The translations under genes were made by a program, and so were the position numbers. DNA of 64,000 nt from Allosalinactinospora lopnorensis (GTDB lineage Bacteria > Actinomycetota > Actinomycetes > Streptosporangiales > Streptosporangiaceae), in contig NZ_LAJC01000001.1 of assembly GCF_000981225.1 (NCBI RefSeq), positions 124,001 to 188,000 of the forward strand, given 5' to 3'. Of the stretch, positions 33,260 through 40,897 are shown piece after piece (positions within the stretch are counted from its first letter, which is position 1; each line of letters opens with the position of its first letter). The notes under the pieces were generated by a model that was not told the DNA's origin, ran no database searches, and saw only the letters and a program-made list of their open reading frames with translations.

Positions 33260-34075
33260 GTGTCAACTCCCGATCCGGGCACCCTCCTCGACGAGAACGC
33301 CGCGCACCGCGGCTCCGCCCGCCGCCGCCCGAAGCACCGGCGCAGCCGGCGATACCCCCTGCTCCTCATCAGCGGCCTCGCTACGATCACTGCCGGAGCG
33401 GGCGTCCTGGTCATCGGCCTTCCGACGGCCGAGGAGAACGCGGGCACCGACACCGACCGCTCCCTGTCGGCCCCCGGCGCCTCCTCCGAGCCCCCGGCCG
33501 GTCCGGCCGAGGAAAAGGAGCCGGTGCTGATGCGCTCCGTCGTGGACGAGGTCACCAGCGGCAGCGGGGAAATGCAGGTGGTCAAGGGGGAGAGTGGGGT
33601 CGCGGGCGAGGGGGCCACGATGCGCTACCTCGTCGAGGTCGAGGAGGACCTGCCGGGCGAGGCCGAGGATTTCGCCGCGGCCGTCGAGGTGATCCTCGGC
33701 GACGAACGCGGCTGGATCGGCGACGGCGACCGCTCGTTCCAGCGCGTGGACTCCCAGGACGAGGCGGACTTCCGCATCACACTGGCCGCACCGGACACCG
33801 TGGACGCCCTGTGCGCGCCGCTCCGCACCGACGGCCGCGTCTCCTGCAGCAACGGAGACCGGGCGGTCATCAACCAGAACCGCTGGGTCAGCGGGGTCGA
33901 CCACTTCGACGGCGACCTGGAGACCTACCGCATCTACGTCGTCAACCACGAGGTCGGCCACGTCCTCGGGCACGGCCACGTCGACTGCGACACCGACGGC
34001 GGACCCGCGCCGGTCATGCAGCAGCAGACGTTCGGGCTCAAGGGCTGCGAACCCAACGGCTGGGTGCACCCCTGA
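33260..34075 (+). CDS. DUF3152 family protein, membrane-anchored, metzincin-like
   Basis: The 271-residue product has a basic N-terminus and one membrane segment (about residues 34-53: LLLISGLATITAGAGVLVIG). A low-complexity linker and an extracellular DUF3152 domain follow. That domain includes VVNHEVGHVLGHGHVDC, an HExxHxxGxxH-type zinc-binding motif as in metzincin proteases, and VMQQQTFGLKGCEPN after it. Two Cys pairs probably form disulfides. The GTG start at 33260 is 16 bases past GAAAGG. Protease activity is plausible but unproven for the family. It appears monocistronic and converges with cimA. Confidence 0.85.
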   Translation: MSTPDPGTLLDENAAHRGSARRRPKHRRSRRYPLLLISGLATITAGAGVLVIGLPTAEENAGTDTDRSLSAPGASSEPPAGPAEEKEPVLMRSVVDEVTSGSGEMQVVKGESGVAGEGATMRYLVEVEEDLPGEAEDFAAAVEVILGDERGWIGDGDRSFQRVDSQDEADFRITLAAPDTVDALCAPLRTDGRVSCSNGDRAVINQNRWVSGVDHFDGDLETYRIYVVNHEVGHVLGHGHVDCDTDGGPAPVMQQQTFGLKGCEPNGWVHP

Positions 34076-34121
34076 CCCGCGCACGGCCGCGGCACCGGAG
34101 GCGGCGCGTCCGCCCGCCGGC

Positions 34122-35762
34122 TCAGGGCACCGGGTAGCCCTGCTGGAGCAGGCCGTAGCAGACCGCCTGCTCCAGCGCGATCCACGAGGCGTCGATGACG
34201 TTCTCCCCGACACCGACCGTGGTCCACTCCGAGCGGCCGTCGCTGAAGGTCACCAGGATGCGGGTGATGGCCGCGGTCCCCGAAGCGCCTTCGAGGATGC
34301 GGACCTTGTAGTCGGTGAGCTCCAGGCCGGCCAGCGCCGTGTACACGCCCTCCACCGCGCTGCGCAGCGCGCGGTCCAGCGCGTTGACCGGGCCGTTGCC
34401 CTCCGCGGTCGCTATCACGCGCTCGCCCTTGACGTGCAGCTTGACCGTCGCCTCGCTGACAGCGGTGCCGGCCGCCGGCGCGAGCGGGGCGGCGCCCTCG
34501 GAGACGCCAGGCGTCGCGGCACTTTCCGTTGCCGTCCGCTCCGCGATCACCCGCCACGACTCCGTCTCGAAGTAGCGCACCTTCCGGCCCAGCTCCTCCC
34601 GCAGCAGGAGCTCCAGCGAGGCGTCGGCCGCCTCGAAGCTGTACCCGGCCTGCTCCAGCGTCTTCACCCGCTCGACCACGCGGCCCAGCATCTCGCGGTC
34701 GCCGCCGAGGTCGAGCCCGAGCTCCTTGGCCTTGAGTTCGACGGAGGCCCGCCCGGCCATGTCGGAGACCAGCATCCGCATGTCATTGCCCACGAGAGTG
34801 GGGTCCATGTGCTGGTACAGGTCGGGGTCGACCTTGATCGCCGAGGCGTGCAGGCCCGCCTTGTGCGCGAACGCCGAGATCCCGACATAGGGCTGGTGGG
34901 TGGCCGGGGCGATGTTGACGAGCTCGGCGATGGCCAGGGAGACCCGCGTCATCTCCTGCAGGCAGCCGTCGGGCAGCACCGGGCGGCCGTGCTTGAGGGC
35001 GAGGGCGGGGACCACGGAGAAGAGGTTCGCGTTGCCCACCCGCTCGCCGTAGCCGTTGGCGGTGCACTGCACGTGGCTGACACCCGCGTCGACGGCGGCC
35101 AGCGTGTTGGCCACGGCGCAGCCGGTGTCGTCCTGGGCGTGGATGCCCAGCCTGGCCCCGGTGGCCTCCTGGACCTCCGTGACGACCCGGGTGATGTCGC
35201 TGGGCAGCATGCCGCCGTTCGTGTCGCACAGGACGACGACGTCGGTGCCCGCCTCCGCGGCGGTGCGCACCACCCGGACCGCGTAGTCGGGATCGTAGTG
35301 GTACCCGTCGAAGAAGTGCTCGCAGTCGAGGAACACCCGCTGCCCGCTGTCCCGCAGGTGGGCGACGGTGTCGGCGATCATGGCCAGGTTCTCGTCGAGG
35401 GTGGTGCGCAGGGCGCGCTCGACATGGCGGACGTCGCTCTTGGCCACCAGGGTGACGACCGGCGCCCCGGAGTCGCGCAAGGCGGCCACCTGAGGGTCGT
35501 CGGCGGCCTGCGCACCGGCCCGGCGGGTCGCGCCGAAGGCGGTGAGTTGCGCGTGTCTCAGCGGGAGCTCTCGTGAAGCCCGCTGGAAGAACTCCGTGTC
35601 CTTGGGGTTGGCTCCCGGCCAGCCGCCCTCGATGAACCCCACGCCGAACTCGTCGAGCAGCTTCGCGATCGCGAGCTTGTCGGCGACGGTGAGGTTGACG
35701 CCCTCACGCTGGGCGCCGTCGCGCAGGGTCGTGTCGAAGACGTGGAAACTGTCGTCTGGCAT
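34122..35762 (-). CDS. cimA: citramalate synthase
   Basis: CimA condenses pyruvate and acetyl-CoA to citramalate, giving a threonine-independent route to isoleucine. The 546-residue product has the DRE-TIM barrel: FDTTLRDGAQREGVNLT (metal-binding Asp), FIEGGWPGANPKD, DCEHFFDGYHYD, CDTNGGMLPSDI, GIHAQDDTGCAVANTL and QCTANGYGERVGNANL. The C-terminal regulatory LeuA domain begins near residue 430. ATG 35762 fits homologues (MPDDSFHVFDTTLRDG). A leader-peptide attenuator lies 53-136 bases upstream. Downstream isomerisation and oxidation would use LeuCD and LeuB from this window. Confidence 0.94.
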   Translation of the reverse strand: MPDDSFHVFDTTLRDGAQREGVNLTVADKLAIAKLLDEFGVGFIEGGWPGANPKDTEFFQRASRELPLRHAQLTAFGATRRAGAQAADDPQVAALRDSGAPVVTLVAKSDVRHVERALRTTLDENLAMIADTVAHLRDSGQRVFLDCEHFFDGYHYDPDYAVRVVRTAAEAGTDVVVLCDTNGGMLPSDITRVVTEVQEATGARLGIHAQDDTGCAVANTLAAVDAGVSHVQCTANGYGERVGNANLFSVVPALALKHGRPVLPDGCLQEMTRVSLAIAELVNIAPATHQPYVGISAFAHKAGLHASAIKVDPDLYQHMDPTLVGNDMRMLVSDMAGRASVELKAKELGLDLGGDREMLGRVVERVKTLEQAGYSFEAADASLELLLREELGRKVRYFETESWRVIAERTATESAATPGVSEGAAPLAPAAGTAVSEATVKLHVKGERVIATAEGNGPVNALDRALRSAVEGVYTALAGLELTDYKVRILEGASGTAAITRILVTFSDGRSEWTTVGVGENVIDASWIALEQAVCYGLLQQGYPVP

Positions 35763-35814
35763 GGGGAGCTCCCGGGTCGAACGCGTCGTGTGGTGATGGG
35801 GGCCTCGCCAGCCC

Positions 35815-35882
35815 AATAAAAAGACCTCTCGTGGACACGAGAGGTCGGCGCGCTGGCGAGGTCCGGTTTCAGCCAGCGCGCC
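35815..35882 (-). promoter_or_regulatory. transcription attenuator of cimA
   Basis: On the minus strand a perfect 11-bp hairpin, GGCGCGCTGGC with GCCAGCGCGCC (35847-35882), overlaps the leader peptide end. It is followed at once by a second perfect hairpin, GACCTCTCGTG-TC-CACGAGAGGTC (35823-35846), and TTTTTATT. GACCTC in the first loop can pair with GAGGTC of the terminator, and CCTCGCCAGC can pair with GCTGGCGAGG beyond it, giving an alternative fold. Confidence 0.75.
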
Positions 35883-35898
35883 TCACGATAATGATCAC
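35869..35898 (-). CDS. cimA leader peptide (VIIIVRRAG)
   Basis: A GTG at 35898 opens a nine-codon frame of Val-Ile-Ile-Ile-Val-Arg-Arg-Ala-Gly and stop. The three consecutive isoleucine codons, flanked by Val, are what an isoleucine-sensing attenuator needs. The frame could begin four codons earlier at GTG 35910. Its end overlaps the first arm of the hairpin, so stalling on Ile codons would change the fold. It resembles the ilvB leader at 49300-49350 (ILVLGRRAAS). Confidence 0.7.
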   Translation of the reverse strand: MIIIVRRAG

Positions 35899-36127
35899 CT
35901 GAGACGGCACGGGCCCCAGTATGCCACACGAGTCGCTGGGCCGGTGGAGGACCATGCGTTCCCCGGGCGGTCGCCCTCACCCGCGGCGGCCTTCGTGAAG
36001 TCAATGCCACCCGCGGAGGGGGCAAGCGGGATTAACTTCACGACCGTCTCCACCGCCCGGCAAGACTCCCTATTTTCCTCAGATTTTCCCTATTGTGTCC
36101 CTCGACAGAGAAGTTTAGAGTACTTTC

Positions 36128-36559
36128 GTGAATGATCGCTTCTACTCCGTGGAACAGGTCGCCGAACGCCTGGGGCTGCATGTGCGCACCATCCGCAACT
36201 ACGTGCGCGAAGGGCGGCTCAGCGCGGTCCGCATCGGCAAGCAGTACCGGATCGCGCACGAGGATCTGGAAGCCTTCACCGGCCGTTCGGCGCCCGCGTC
36301 CCCGCGCGACACGGCCAGGCGGCAGCGGCATACCGAGGTGTCGGGCATCGTCGAGATCGACGCGGTCAGCCCCGAAACGGCCGACCGCCTGACCACCCTG
36401 CTGATGGGCTCGGCCGCCAACCGCGGCCCGGGTGAGCAGCCGTTGCGGATCGAGACGGCCTACGACGAGGAGAGGGCCCGGATGAAGATCATCGTCCTGG
36501 GCGGCCTGGGCGACACCGCCCGGCTGTTCGACTACATCGAGGCGGTTCTCGCATCATGA
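36128..36559 (+). CDS. helix-turn-helix (MerR/excisionase-type) DNA-binding protein
   Basis: The GTG-initiated 143-residue protein begins with a MerR-like/excisionase helix-turn-helix (residues 5-55: FYSVEQVAERLGLHVRTIRNYVREGRL, then AVRIGKQYRI, HEDLEAFTG). A small alpha/beta C-terminal domain follows (residues 68-140), with VSGIVEIDAVSPETADRLTTLLMGSA and MKIIVLGGLGDTARLFDYIE, possibly a ligand-binding or dimerising part. The stop overlaps the next start (ATGA at 36556-36559), so it heads a coupled operon with a hydrolase. It is divergent from the cimA leader. Ligand unknown. Confidence 0.8.
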   Translation: MNDRFYSVEQVAERLGLHVRTIRNYVREGRLSAVRIGKQYRIAHEDLEAFTGRSAPASPRDTARRQRHTEVSGIVEIDAVSPETADRLTTLLMGSAANRGPGEQPLRIETAYDEERARMKIIVLGGLGDTARLFDYIEAVLAS

Positions 36560-37395
36560 GCACGATCTACAGGTCCGAGGCCGGCGCGGACGAGATCCGG
36601 CGGCGTTACCGGGAGGTGCTGCGCACCTGGCCGGTGGCCGCCGAACATGTGCGGGTACCGACCCGCGAGGGCGAGACCTTCGTCCTCGTCTGCGGCCCGA
36701 AGGACGCGCCGCCCGTGCTGCTGCTGCACGGCTCGGGGACGAACACCACGATGTGGCGAAACGACATCACCTCCTGGGCGCGGCACTTTCGTGTCCACGC
36801 CCTCGACCTCATCGGCGAGCCGGGCCTGAGCACGCCGTCCCGCCCGCCCCTGGCCTCCGAGGCCTATGCGCTGTGGCTGGACGATGTGCTGGAGGGCCTC
36901 GGCATCACGAGCACCTCGATCGTCGGGGCCTCCCTGGACGGCTGGCTGGCGCTGGACTACGCCGCCCGCCGGCCGCAGCGGGTGACACGCCTGGCCCTGC
37001 TGTGCCCCGGCGGCCTGGGCAGACAGAAAACGGGCTGGATGGCCAAGGCCCTGCTCCTGCGCCCCTTCGGGCGCTGGGGGCTGCGCCGGTCGGCACGAAT
37101 CGTCACGGGCCTGGACGCCCCGCAAGCCCGGCCCGTCCTCGACCACCTGGTGCTGACCTTCACGCACTTCAAGCCGCGCACGCAGCGCCTGCCCGTGTTC
37201 ACCGACGACGCGCTGCGCCGCCTGACCATGCCCGTGCTGGTGATCATCGGTGGCCGCGACGCCATGCTCGACTCCGAGGACACCGCCCGGCGCATGCGCC
37301 AGTGTGTGCCGCACGCGACCGTCGCCCTCCTGCCCGAGGTCGGGCACTCGATCCTCGACCAGACCGATTCCGTCCTGGCGTTCCTGCGCGGCTGA
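36556..37395 (+). CDS. alpha/beta hydrolase
   Basis: This 279-residue alpha/beta-hydrolase-fold protein has the oxyanion segment LLLHGSGTNTTMW, the nucleophile elbow GASLDGW (Ser in G-x-S-x-D, with Asp instead of the usual Gly), an acid in VIIGGRDAMLD and the catalytic His in EVGHSILDQ. It is probably cytoplasmic since no signal peptide is seen. ATGA overlap with the HTH gene indicates coupled expression. The substrate is not predictable. The unusual elbow may bias the fold towards non-ester chemistry, but this is speculation. Confidence 0.85.
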   Translation: MSTIYRSEAGADEIRRRYREVLRTWPVAAEHVRVPTREGETFVLVCGPKDAPPVLLLHGSGTNTTMWRNDITSWARHFRVHALDLIGEPGLSTPSRPPLASEAYALWLDDVLEGLGITSTSIVGASLDGWLALDYAARRPQRVTRLALLCPGGLGRQKTGWMAKALLLRPFGRWGLRRSARIVTGLDAPQARPVLDHLVLTFTHFKPRTQRLPVFTDDALRRLTMPVLVIIGGRDAMLDSEDTARRMRQCVPHATVALLPEVGHSILDQTDSVLAFLRG

Positions 37396-37496
37396 CCCGC
37401 CACTGCGATCCGTTCACGACCGGGGAAGGCGGCGGTCGCCCCGGTTCCCGCCGGCCACGGCCGGACCGACCTGACCGTCACGAGGAGCAGTACCGT

Positions 37497-37604
37497 ATGG
37501 CGATCGTGAGACCGGGCGGCGTCGCCGCCGACGTGCCGCACCCGCTCGAAGCCGTGCTCACCGGCAGCCCCGGCGTGAACCTCCGGGAGGTCGGCCGTGC
37601 CTGA
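37497..37604 (+). CDS. microprotein of 35 aa in front of the DUF4180 gene
   Basis: ATG 37497 follows GAGGAG by nine bases, a strong ribosome site. The peptide reads MAIVRPGGVAADVPHPLEAV and ends LREVGRA, with no membrane segment. Its stop overlaps the DUF4180 start by 8 bases, so it is likely translated with it. No family recognised; it may be a true small protein or a translation-coupling leader. Confidence 0.5.
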   Translation: MAIVRPGGVAADVPHPLEAVLTGSPGVNLREVGRA

Positions 37605-37968
37605 CGTGATACGGGAGCGGGCCGGGGTGCCGGTGCTGGTGTGCGACCCGGCCGGGCCCCAGGTGGCCACGGCGCAGGACGCGCTGGACCTGATCGGCGC
37701 GGCCTACATCGGCGCCGAGGTGGTAGCCGTTCCCGCGGACCGCCTGGACGAGCGCTTCTTCTCTCTGGACACCCGCTTCGCCGGCGAGGTCATGCAGAAG
37801 TTCCGCAACTACCGGATGCGCCTGGCCGTCATCGGCGACATCTCCCGGCATCTGGCGGCCAGCTCGGCCCTGCGCGCCCTCGTCCACGAGTCGAACCGGG
37901 CCGACCACGTGTGGTTCCTCCCCGACCTCGACGCGCTCGACGCCCGGCTGCGCGGCCTACCCCGCTGA
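37597..37968 (+). CDS. DUF4180 family protein
   Basis: This 123-residue soluble protein has DUF4180 features: VPVLVCDPAGPQVATAQDALDLIGAAYIGAEVVAVPADRLDERFF, then LDTRFAGEVMQKFRNYRMRLAVIGDIS and HVWFLPDLDAL. It probably forms a small alpha/beta (SpoIIAA/STAS-like) fold. The GTG at 37597 overlaps the end of the 35-residue microprotein. It is the last gene of the HTH-hydrolase group. Function is unknown for the family. Confidence 0.75.
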   Translation: MPDVIRERAGVPVLVCDPAGPQVATAQDALDLIGAAYIGAEVVAVPADRLDERFFSLDTRFAGEVMQKFRNYRMRLAVIGDISRHLAASSALRALVHESNRADHVWFLPDLDALDARLRGLPR

Positions 37969-38030
37969 CTTCGACGGGGATGGCCTCTCACCAGTACCGA
38001 GCACCCTCGATCCGGTCGGGGTAAACGGAG

Positions 38031-38270
38031 TCACACCTCGTCACGGCGCACGGCGGTCAGGAAGCGGGTCCACGCGGCGGCGCTGAAGTCCAGGTGCCCC
38101 ACCCGCCGATGCCGCGTGTCCCGGACCAGCACCCGTTCATGCTCCGTACGGCACTCAACGCAGTTGGCACTGCCACCGGTGCTGTAGCTCGACTTGCGCC
38201 AGGGGACAGCCACCTCGACGCAGTTGCCACCGGAGTTCTGGCTGTAACTGGACTTGCGCCATGCCCTCAT
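38031..38270 (-). CDS. DUF397 domain protein with duplicated motif, locus B
   Basis: This 79-residue DUF397 protein carries W-R-K-S-S-Y-S twice (about residues 4-10 and 24-30), followed by VLVRDTRHRRVGHL and W-T-R-F. The same doubled architecture occurs in the protein encoded at 791-1042, whereas common DUF397 members have one motif. The start overlaps the XRE gene stop (ATGA at 38267-38270), so the pair is coupled. The role as partner of the XRE/DUF5753 regulator is family knowledge. Confidence 0.8.
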   Translation of the reverse strand: MRAWRKSSYSQNSGGNCVEVAVPWRKSSYSTGGSANCVECRTEHERVLVRDTRHRRVGHLDFSAAAWTRFLTAVRRDEV

Positions 38271-39073
38271 GTGAGATCACCTTGCATCCTCGTAATGCGT
38301 TCAATAGAGGAGGAAGGTGGAAGAGCTTCCGCTTGAAGCTGTCCAAACAAGGTCATCATCTCCTCGACGTGCTCTGAGGCGTCGTAGGTCTCGCCTCCCA
38401 GCGGGTGCTCGAAGTAGATGACGGACTGAGGCGTGCTGAGGGTACTGATCCGGAAGTGAGAGCAGAGCCCAGCAGTGACCCGACTGGGAGGGAGCATCTG
38501 AACCTGAACGATGCCTTCTTCCGCAAGTGTAGTGATGTGTCCCAATTGCTCCTTCATGACCTTCTCGCTGCCTACCACATGGGCGAACGCGGTCTCCCTG
38601 ATGACGAACAGCAGCAGGGGGCGCTCTTTCCGGATCGTCGGCAGGCGGCTCGTACGGGTCTCAACGAGTTCTTCGATCTCCTCCTGGCTCTTCCTGGTGT
38701 GCCGCGCGCCGATCATTGTCCGAGCGTAGTCAGGTGTCTGGAGCAAACCGGGGATAACGGTGGGCTCGTATTCACGGATCACGCGGGATCTCTGCTCCAG
38801 AAGCAGAACGTCCTTAAACCATTCGGGGACCTTGCGCTGATTGGTGATCTCTTGCCACAGCCGGGCGAGAACCCCGTCCGTAGACAGCGCTGTATCGAGG
38901 GCTTCTGCTTGGCGCTGTTTGGGGGCTCTCGTCCCTCTCTCGATGGCGCTCATCGTCGCTTTTGCCATGAGCGCACTACGCCCAAGGTCAGTTTGAGTTC
39001 CCCCAGATAGTTCACGTAGTCGCCGGACCTCAGCTCCGAATCTTTCCCACGCAGGATCTCGTGTCTCAGCCAT
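38267..39073 (-). CDS. XRE-family regulator with DUF5753, locus B
   Basis: This 268-residue regulator has a helix-turn-helix at about residues 12-70 (FGAEVRRLRELSGGTQTDLGRSALMAKATMSAIERGTRAPK) and a DUF5753 domain from about residue 100 (EYEPTVIPGLLQTPDYARTMI...PQSVIYFEHPLGGETYD). It is paired with a DUF397 gene, as at 1220-2029. The GC content is clearly below that of the surroundings, again suggesting transfer. It is divergent from a microprotein frame with a conserved structured leader, so the two loci share a layout although the proteins are only distant relatives. Confidence 0.87.
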   Translation of the reverse strand: MAETRDPAWERFGAEVRRLRELSGGTQTDLGRSALMAKATMSAIERGTRAPKQRQAEALDTALSTDGVLARLWQEITNQRKVPEWFKDVLLLEQRSRVIREYEPTVIPGLLQTPDYARTMIGARHTRKSQEEIEELVETRTSRLPTIRKERPLLLFVIRETAFAHVVGSEKVMKEQLGHITTLAEEGIVQVQMLPPSRVTAGLCSHFRISTLSTPQSVIYFEHPLGGETYDASEHVEEMMTLFGQLQAEALPPSSSIERITRMQGDLT

Positions 39074-39191
39074 GACTACATGGTTCCACCGTGATTCCCG
39101 TCGTGTCTCATAAATCTATGATTCTCCACGGAACTGTGGAAAACATGGCAGGCCAGAATACAAATTGGCACTGTAGACCTTCGAACACAAG

Positions 39192-39236
39192 AAGACCCCG
39201 GCGACGGCTGTGACCCGTCCCGGGGCATGGCCCACC
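39192..39236 (+). promoter_or_regulatory. conserved structured leader element, locus B
   Basis: AAGACCCCGGCGA, 13 variable bases and TCCCGGGGCATGGCCCACC repeat the locus A element (2144-2186) almost exactly. The CCCCGG/CCGGGG stem is conserved while the loop differs. It ends 12 bases before the microprotein ATG, next to the GGAGG ribosome site. Confidence 0.5.
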
Positions 39237-39248
39237 TGGAGGTGCCAG

Positions 39249-39361
39249 ATGAGCGGGAACAGACTACCGGCCGCGCGGCCGGTGCGGGCGTATCGGAGTC
39301 AGCGGGGCCGGATGCGGCCCTATGTGCTGGTCTGCCTGACTCACGCTCGGGGGTACGGTGA
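39249..39361 (+). CDS. RPYVL-motif microprotein, locus B (probable frameshift)
   Basis: ATG 39249 lies six bases after GGAGG. The peptide is basic and carries GRMRPYVLVCLTHARGYG, with the RPYVL codons inside a 17-base stretch identical to locus A. As written the frame does not stop but continues to 39716 through the next gene. One extra G near 39357 would give TGA at 39359-39361 overlapping the next GTG, exactly as in locus A. The coordinates assume that repair. Function unknown. Confidence 0.4.
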
Positions 39362-39708
39362 TAGCCCCGCCCGCGTCCGGTCCCGATGCGACCGCGCCGC
39401 TCGCGGTGCGGGTCGATCCCGAGGGCCGCAACGTGGCCTTCTCTCTCGACGGCCGGGAGTACGTGTTCTCCGCCGGGACCGCCGACGTCTCGGCCCGGGT
39501 GGAGCTGCTGGAGCTGCTGGAGCGCTGGGCGGCCGCCTGCCACTTGGCCGCCGCCGCGCTGCACCGCTGCCATACCCGGCTCCAGGCCGAACAGCGCATG
39601 CAGGCCGAGATCGCCAATGTCCGCGGCGCCATGCGCTTCTGCTCGCTGTGCGGTTCGGCCAACGCCGCGCCCCGCACCGCCTGCCACTGGTGCGGCAACC
39701 CCACTTGA
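39358..39708 (+). CDS. hypothetical protein with C-terminal zinc ribbon
   Basis: This 116-residue product starts with GTG at 39358. It has an N-terminal beta-rich part (PLAVRVDPEGRNVAFSLDG), a central helical region (VELLELLERWAAACHL...TRLQAEQRMQAEIANVRG) and a C-terminal C-x2-C...C-x2-C zinc ribbon (CSLCGSAN...CHWCGNPT). It occupies the place that the HATPase gene has in locus A. No family name can be given; a nucleic-acid or protein-binding role is possible. Confidence 0.65.
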   Translation: MIAPPASGPDATAPLAVRVDPEGRNVAFSLDGREYVFSAGTADVSARVELLELLERWAAACHLAAAALHRCHTRLQAEQRMQAEIANVRGAMRFCSLCGSANAAPRTACHWCGNPT

Positions 39709-39724
39709 CTCACTGATAGGAAAC

Positions 39725-39752
39725 CGGGCCTGCCCGGCGCTGGGCAGGCCCG
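39725..39752 (+). terminator. terminator hairpin after the zinc-ribbon gene
   Basis: CGGGCCTGCCC and GGGCAGGCCCG are perfect 11-base arms with a six-base loop, starting 16 bases past the stop. Confidence 0.65.
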
Positions 39753-39833
39753 ATTCCGTCGAGAAGCGTCAGCGGGATGACGGGTCGTACCCGCTGTCCG
39801 TTGACGGGGCGGGGACGGGGGAAGAGACACATC

Positions 39834-40829
39834 ATGGACAGGATCCTGATACTCGGCGGGTACGGCGCGGTGGGCCGCGAGGCGGCGGCGGCGCTGGTGC
39901 GGCTCCTCCCCGAGGCCGCCGTCGTCGTGGCCGGGCGCGACCCGGACACCGCGCGGCCCGTCCCCGGCGCGACCGCGATGCGGGTGGACGCGGCGGACGA
40001 GGCCGACCTGGCCCGCGCGCTGGACGGCGTCGACGCGGTCCTCATGTGCGCGGAGCTGGACAACGCCCGGATCGCCCGCGCCTGCCTGGAACGGGGCACC
40101 GGCTACCTCGACGTCTCGGCCACGCACCGGCTGCTCGCCGGGATCGGGGAACTCGACGGCCTGGCCCGCGAGCACGGCGCGACGGCCGTGCTCAGTGTGG
40201 GCCTGGCACCCGGCGTGACGAACCTGCTGGCGGCGTCCTGCGCCGAGCGCTCAGGGGCGGCGGAGGTGGAGATCGGGGTGCTCATCGGCTCCGGGGAGCG
40301 GCACGGACCCGCAGCGCTGGCCTGGACCCTGGACGGTCTGGGCCGGCTGGAGGGATCGTGGCGGATGCGCTTCCCGGGCCCCTTCGGGGAACGCACGGTC
40401 TACCGATTCCCCTTCTCCGACCAGTACACCCTGCCGGAGAGCCTCGGGGTCGAGCGGGTGCGGACCGGCCTGTGCCTGGACTCCCGCGCCACGACCACCC
40501 TGCTGGTCGCCGCGCGGCACCCCGCGGTCTCGCGCCTGCTGCGCCGCCCGCGGGTGCACGACCTGCTGCTGGACACGCTGTCCCGGTTCCACCTCGGCGG
40601 CGACGGCTTCGCGGTGACCGCCCGCTCGGGCACGGCCCGGGCGAGTTTCGGCGGGCGCCGACAGAGCCGCGCGACCGGTCTCACCGCCGCACTGCTCCTC
40701 CGGCGGCTGCCCGATCTGCCCGCGGGCGTCCACCACATCGAGCGGCTCGTCGACCCCGCCGAATTCCTCACCGAACTGGCGTCCCACGGCTTCGCGCTCG
40801 ACCTCGGCGCCCCTCCCCGCCGATCCTGA
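39834..40829 (+). CDS. saccharopine dehydrogenase-like NAD(P)-binding protein
   Basis: The 331-residue protein starts MDRILILGGYGAVGREAA, a Rossmann GxGxxG fold with VVVAGRDPD after strand 2 and VDAVLMCAELDN after the cofactor site. The saccharopine-dehydrogenase-type substrate region follows (SVGLAPGVTNLLAASCAE). The substrate is unknown; close relatives are annotated only as saccharopine dehydrogenase NADP-binding domain proteins. ATG 39834 follows a GGGGGAAGAG site. The stop codon lies inside the left arm of a 70-bp palindromic repeat. Confidence 0.8.
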   Translation: MDRILILGGYGAVGREAAAALVRLLPEAAVVVAGRDPDTARPVPGATAMRVDAADEADLARALDGVDAVLMCAELDNARIARACLERGTGYLDVSATHRLLAGIGELDGLAREHGATAVLSVGLAPGVTNLLAASCAERSGAAEVEIGVLIGSGERHGPAALAWTLDGLGRLEGSWRMRFPGPFGERTVYRFPFSDQYTLPESLGVERVRTGLCLDSRATTTLLVAARHPAVSRLLRRPRVHDLLLDTLSRFHLGGDGFAVTARSGTARASFGGRRQSRATGLTAALLLRRLPDLPAGVHHIERLVDPAEFLTELASHGFALDLGAPPRRS

Positions 40830-40884
40830 GCTGAGCGTTCCTTCCGAGCACGTTGAAGCGACCGTGTGCTCAAGATCGGCGGGG
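40815..40884. repeat. 70-bp palindromic-ended repeat, copy 2
   Basis: CCCCGCCGATCCTGAG (40815-40830) pairs with CTCAAGATCGGCGGGG (40869-40884) at 15 of 16 positions. The right arm is identical to that of copy 1 at 2770-2839 and the total length is the same. It overlaps the stop codon of the upstream gene and ends 13 bases before the convergent ilvE stop. Confidence 0.55.
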
Positions 40885-40897
40885 TGGGGACGGCCTC

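Noticed and set aside
39386-40834. Open frame of 482 codons on the plus strand across the zinc-ribbon and saccharopine-dehydrogenase-like genes
   Set aside because: It crosses a terminator hairpin and is low-complexity Arg/Pro/Gly sequence in the wrong frame of two real genes.
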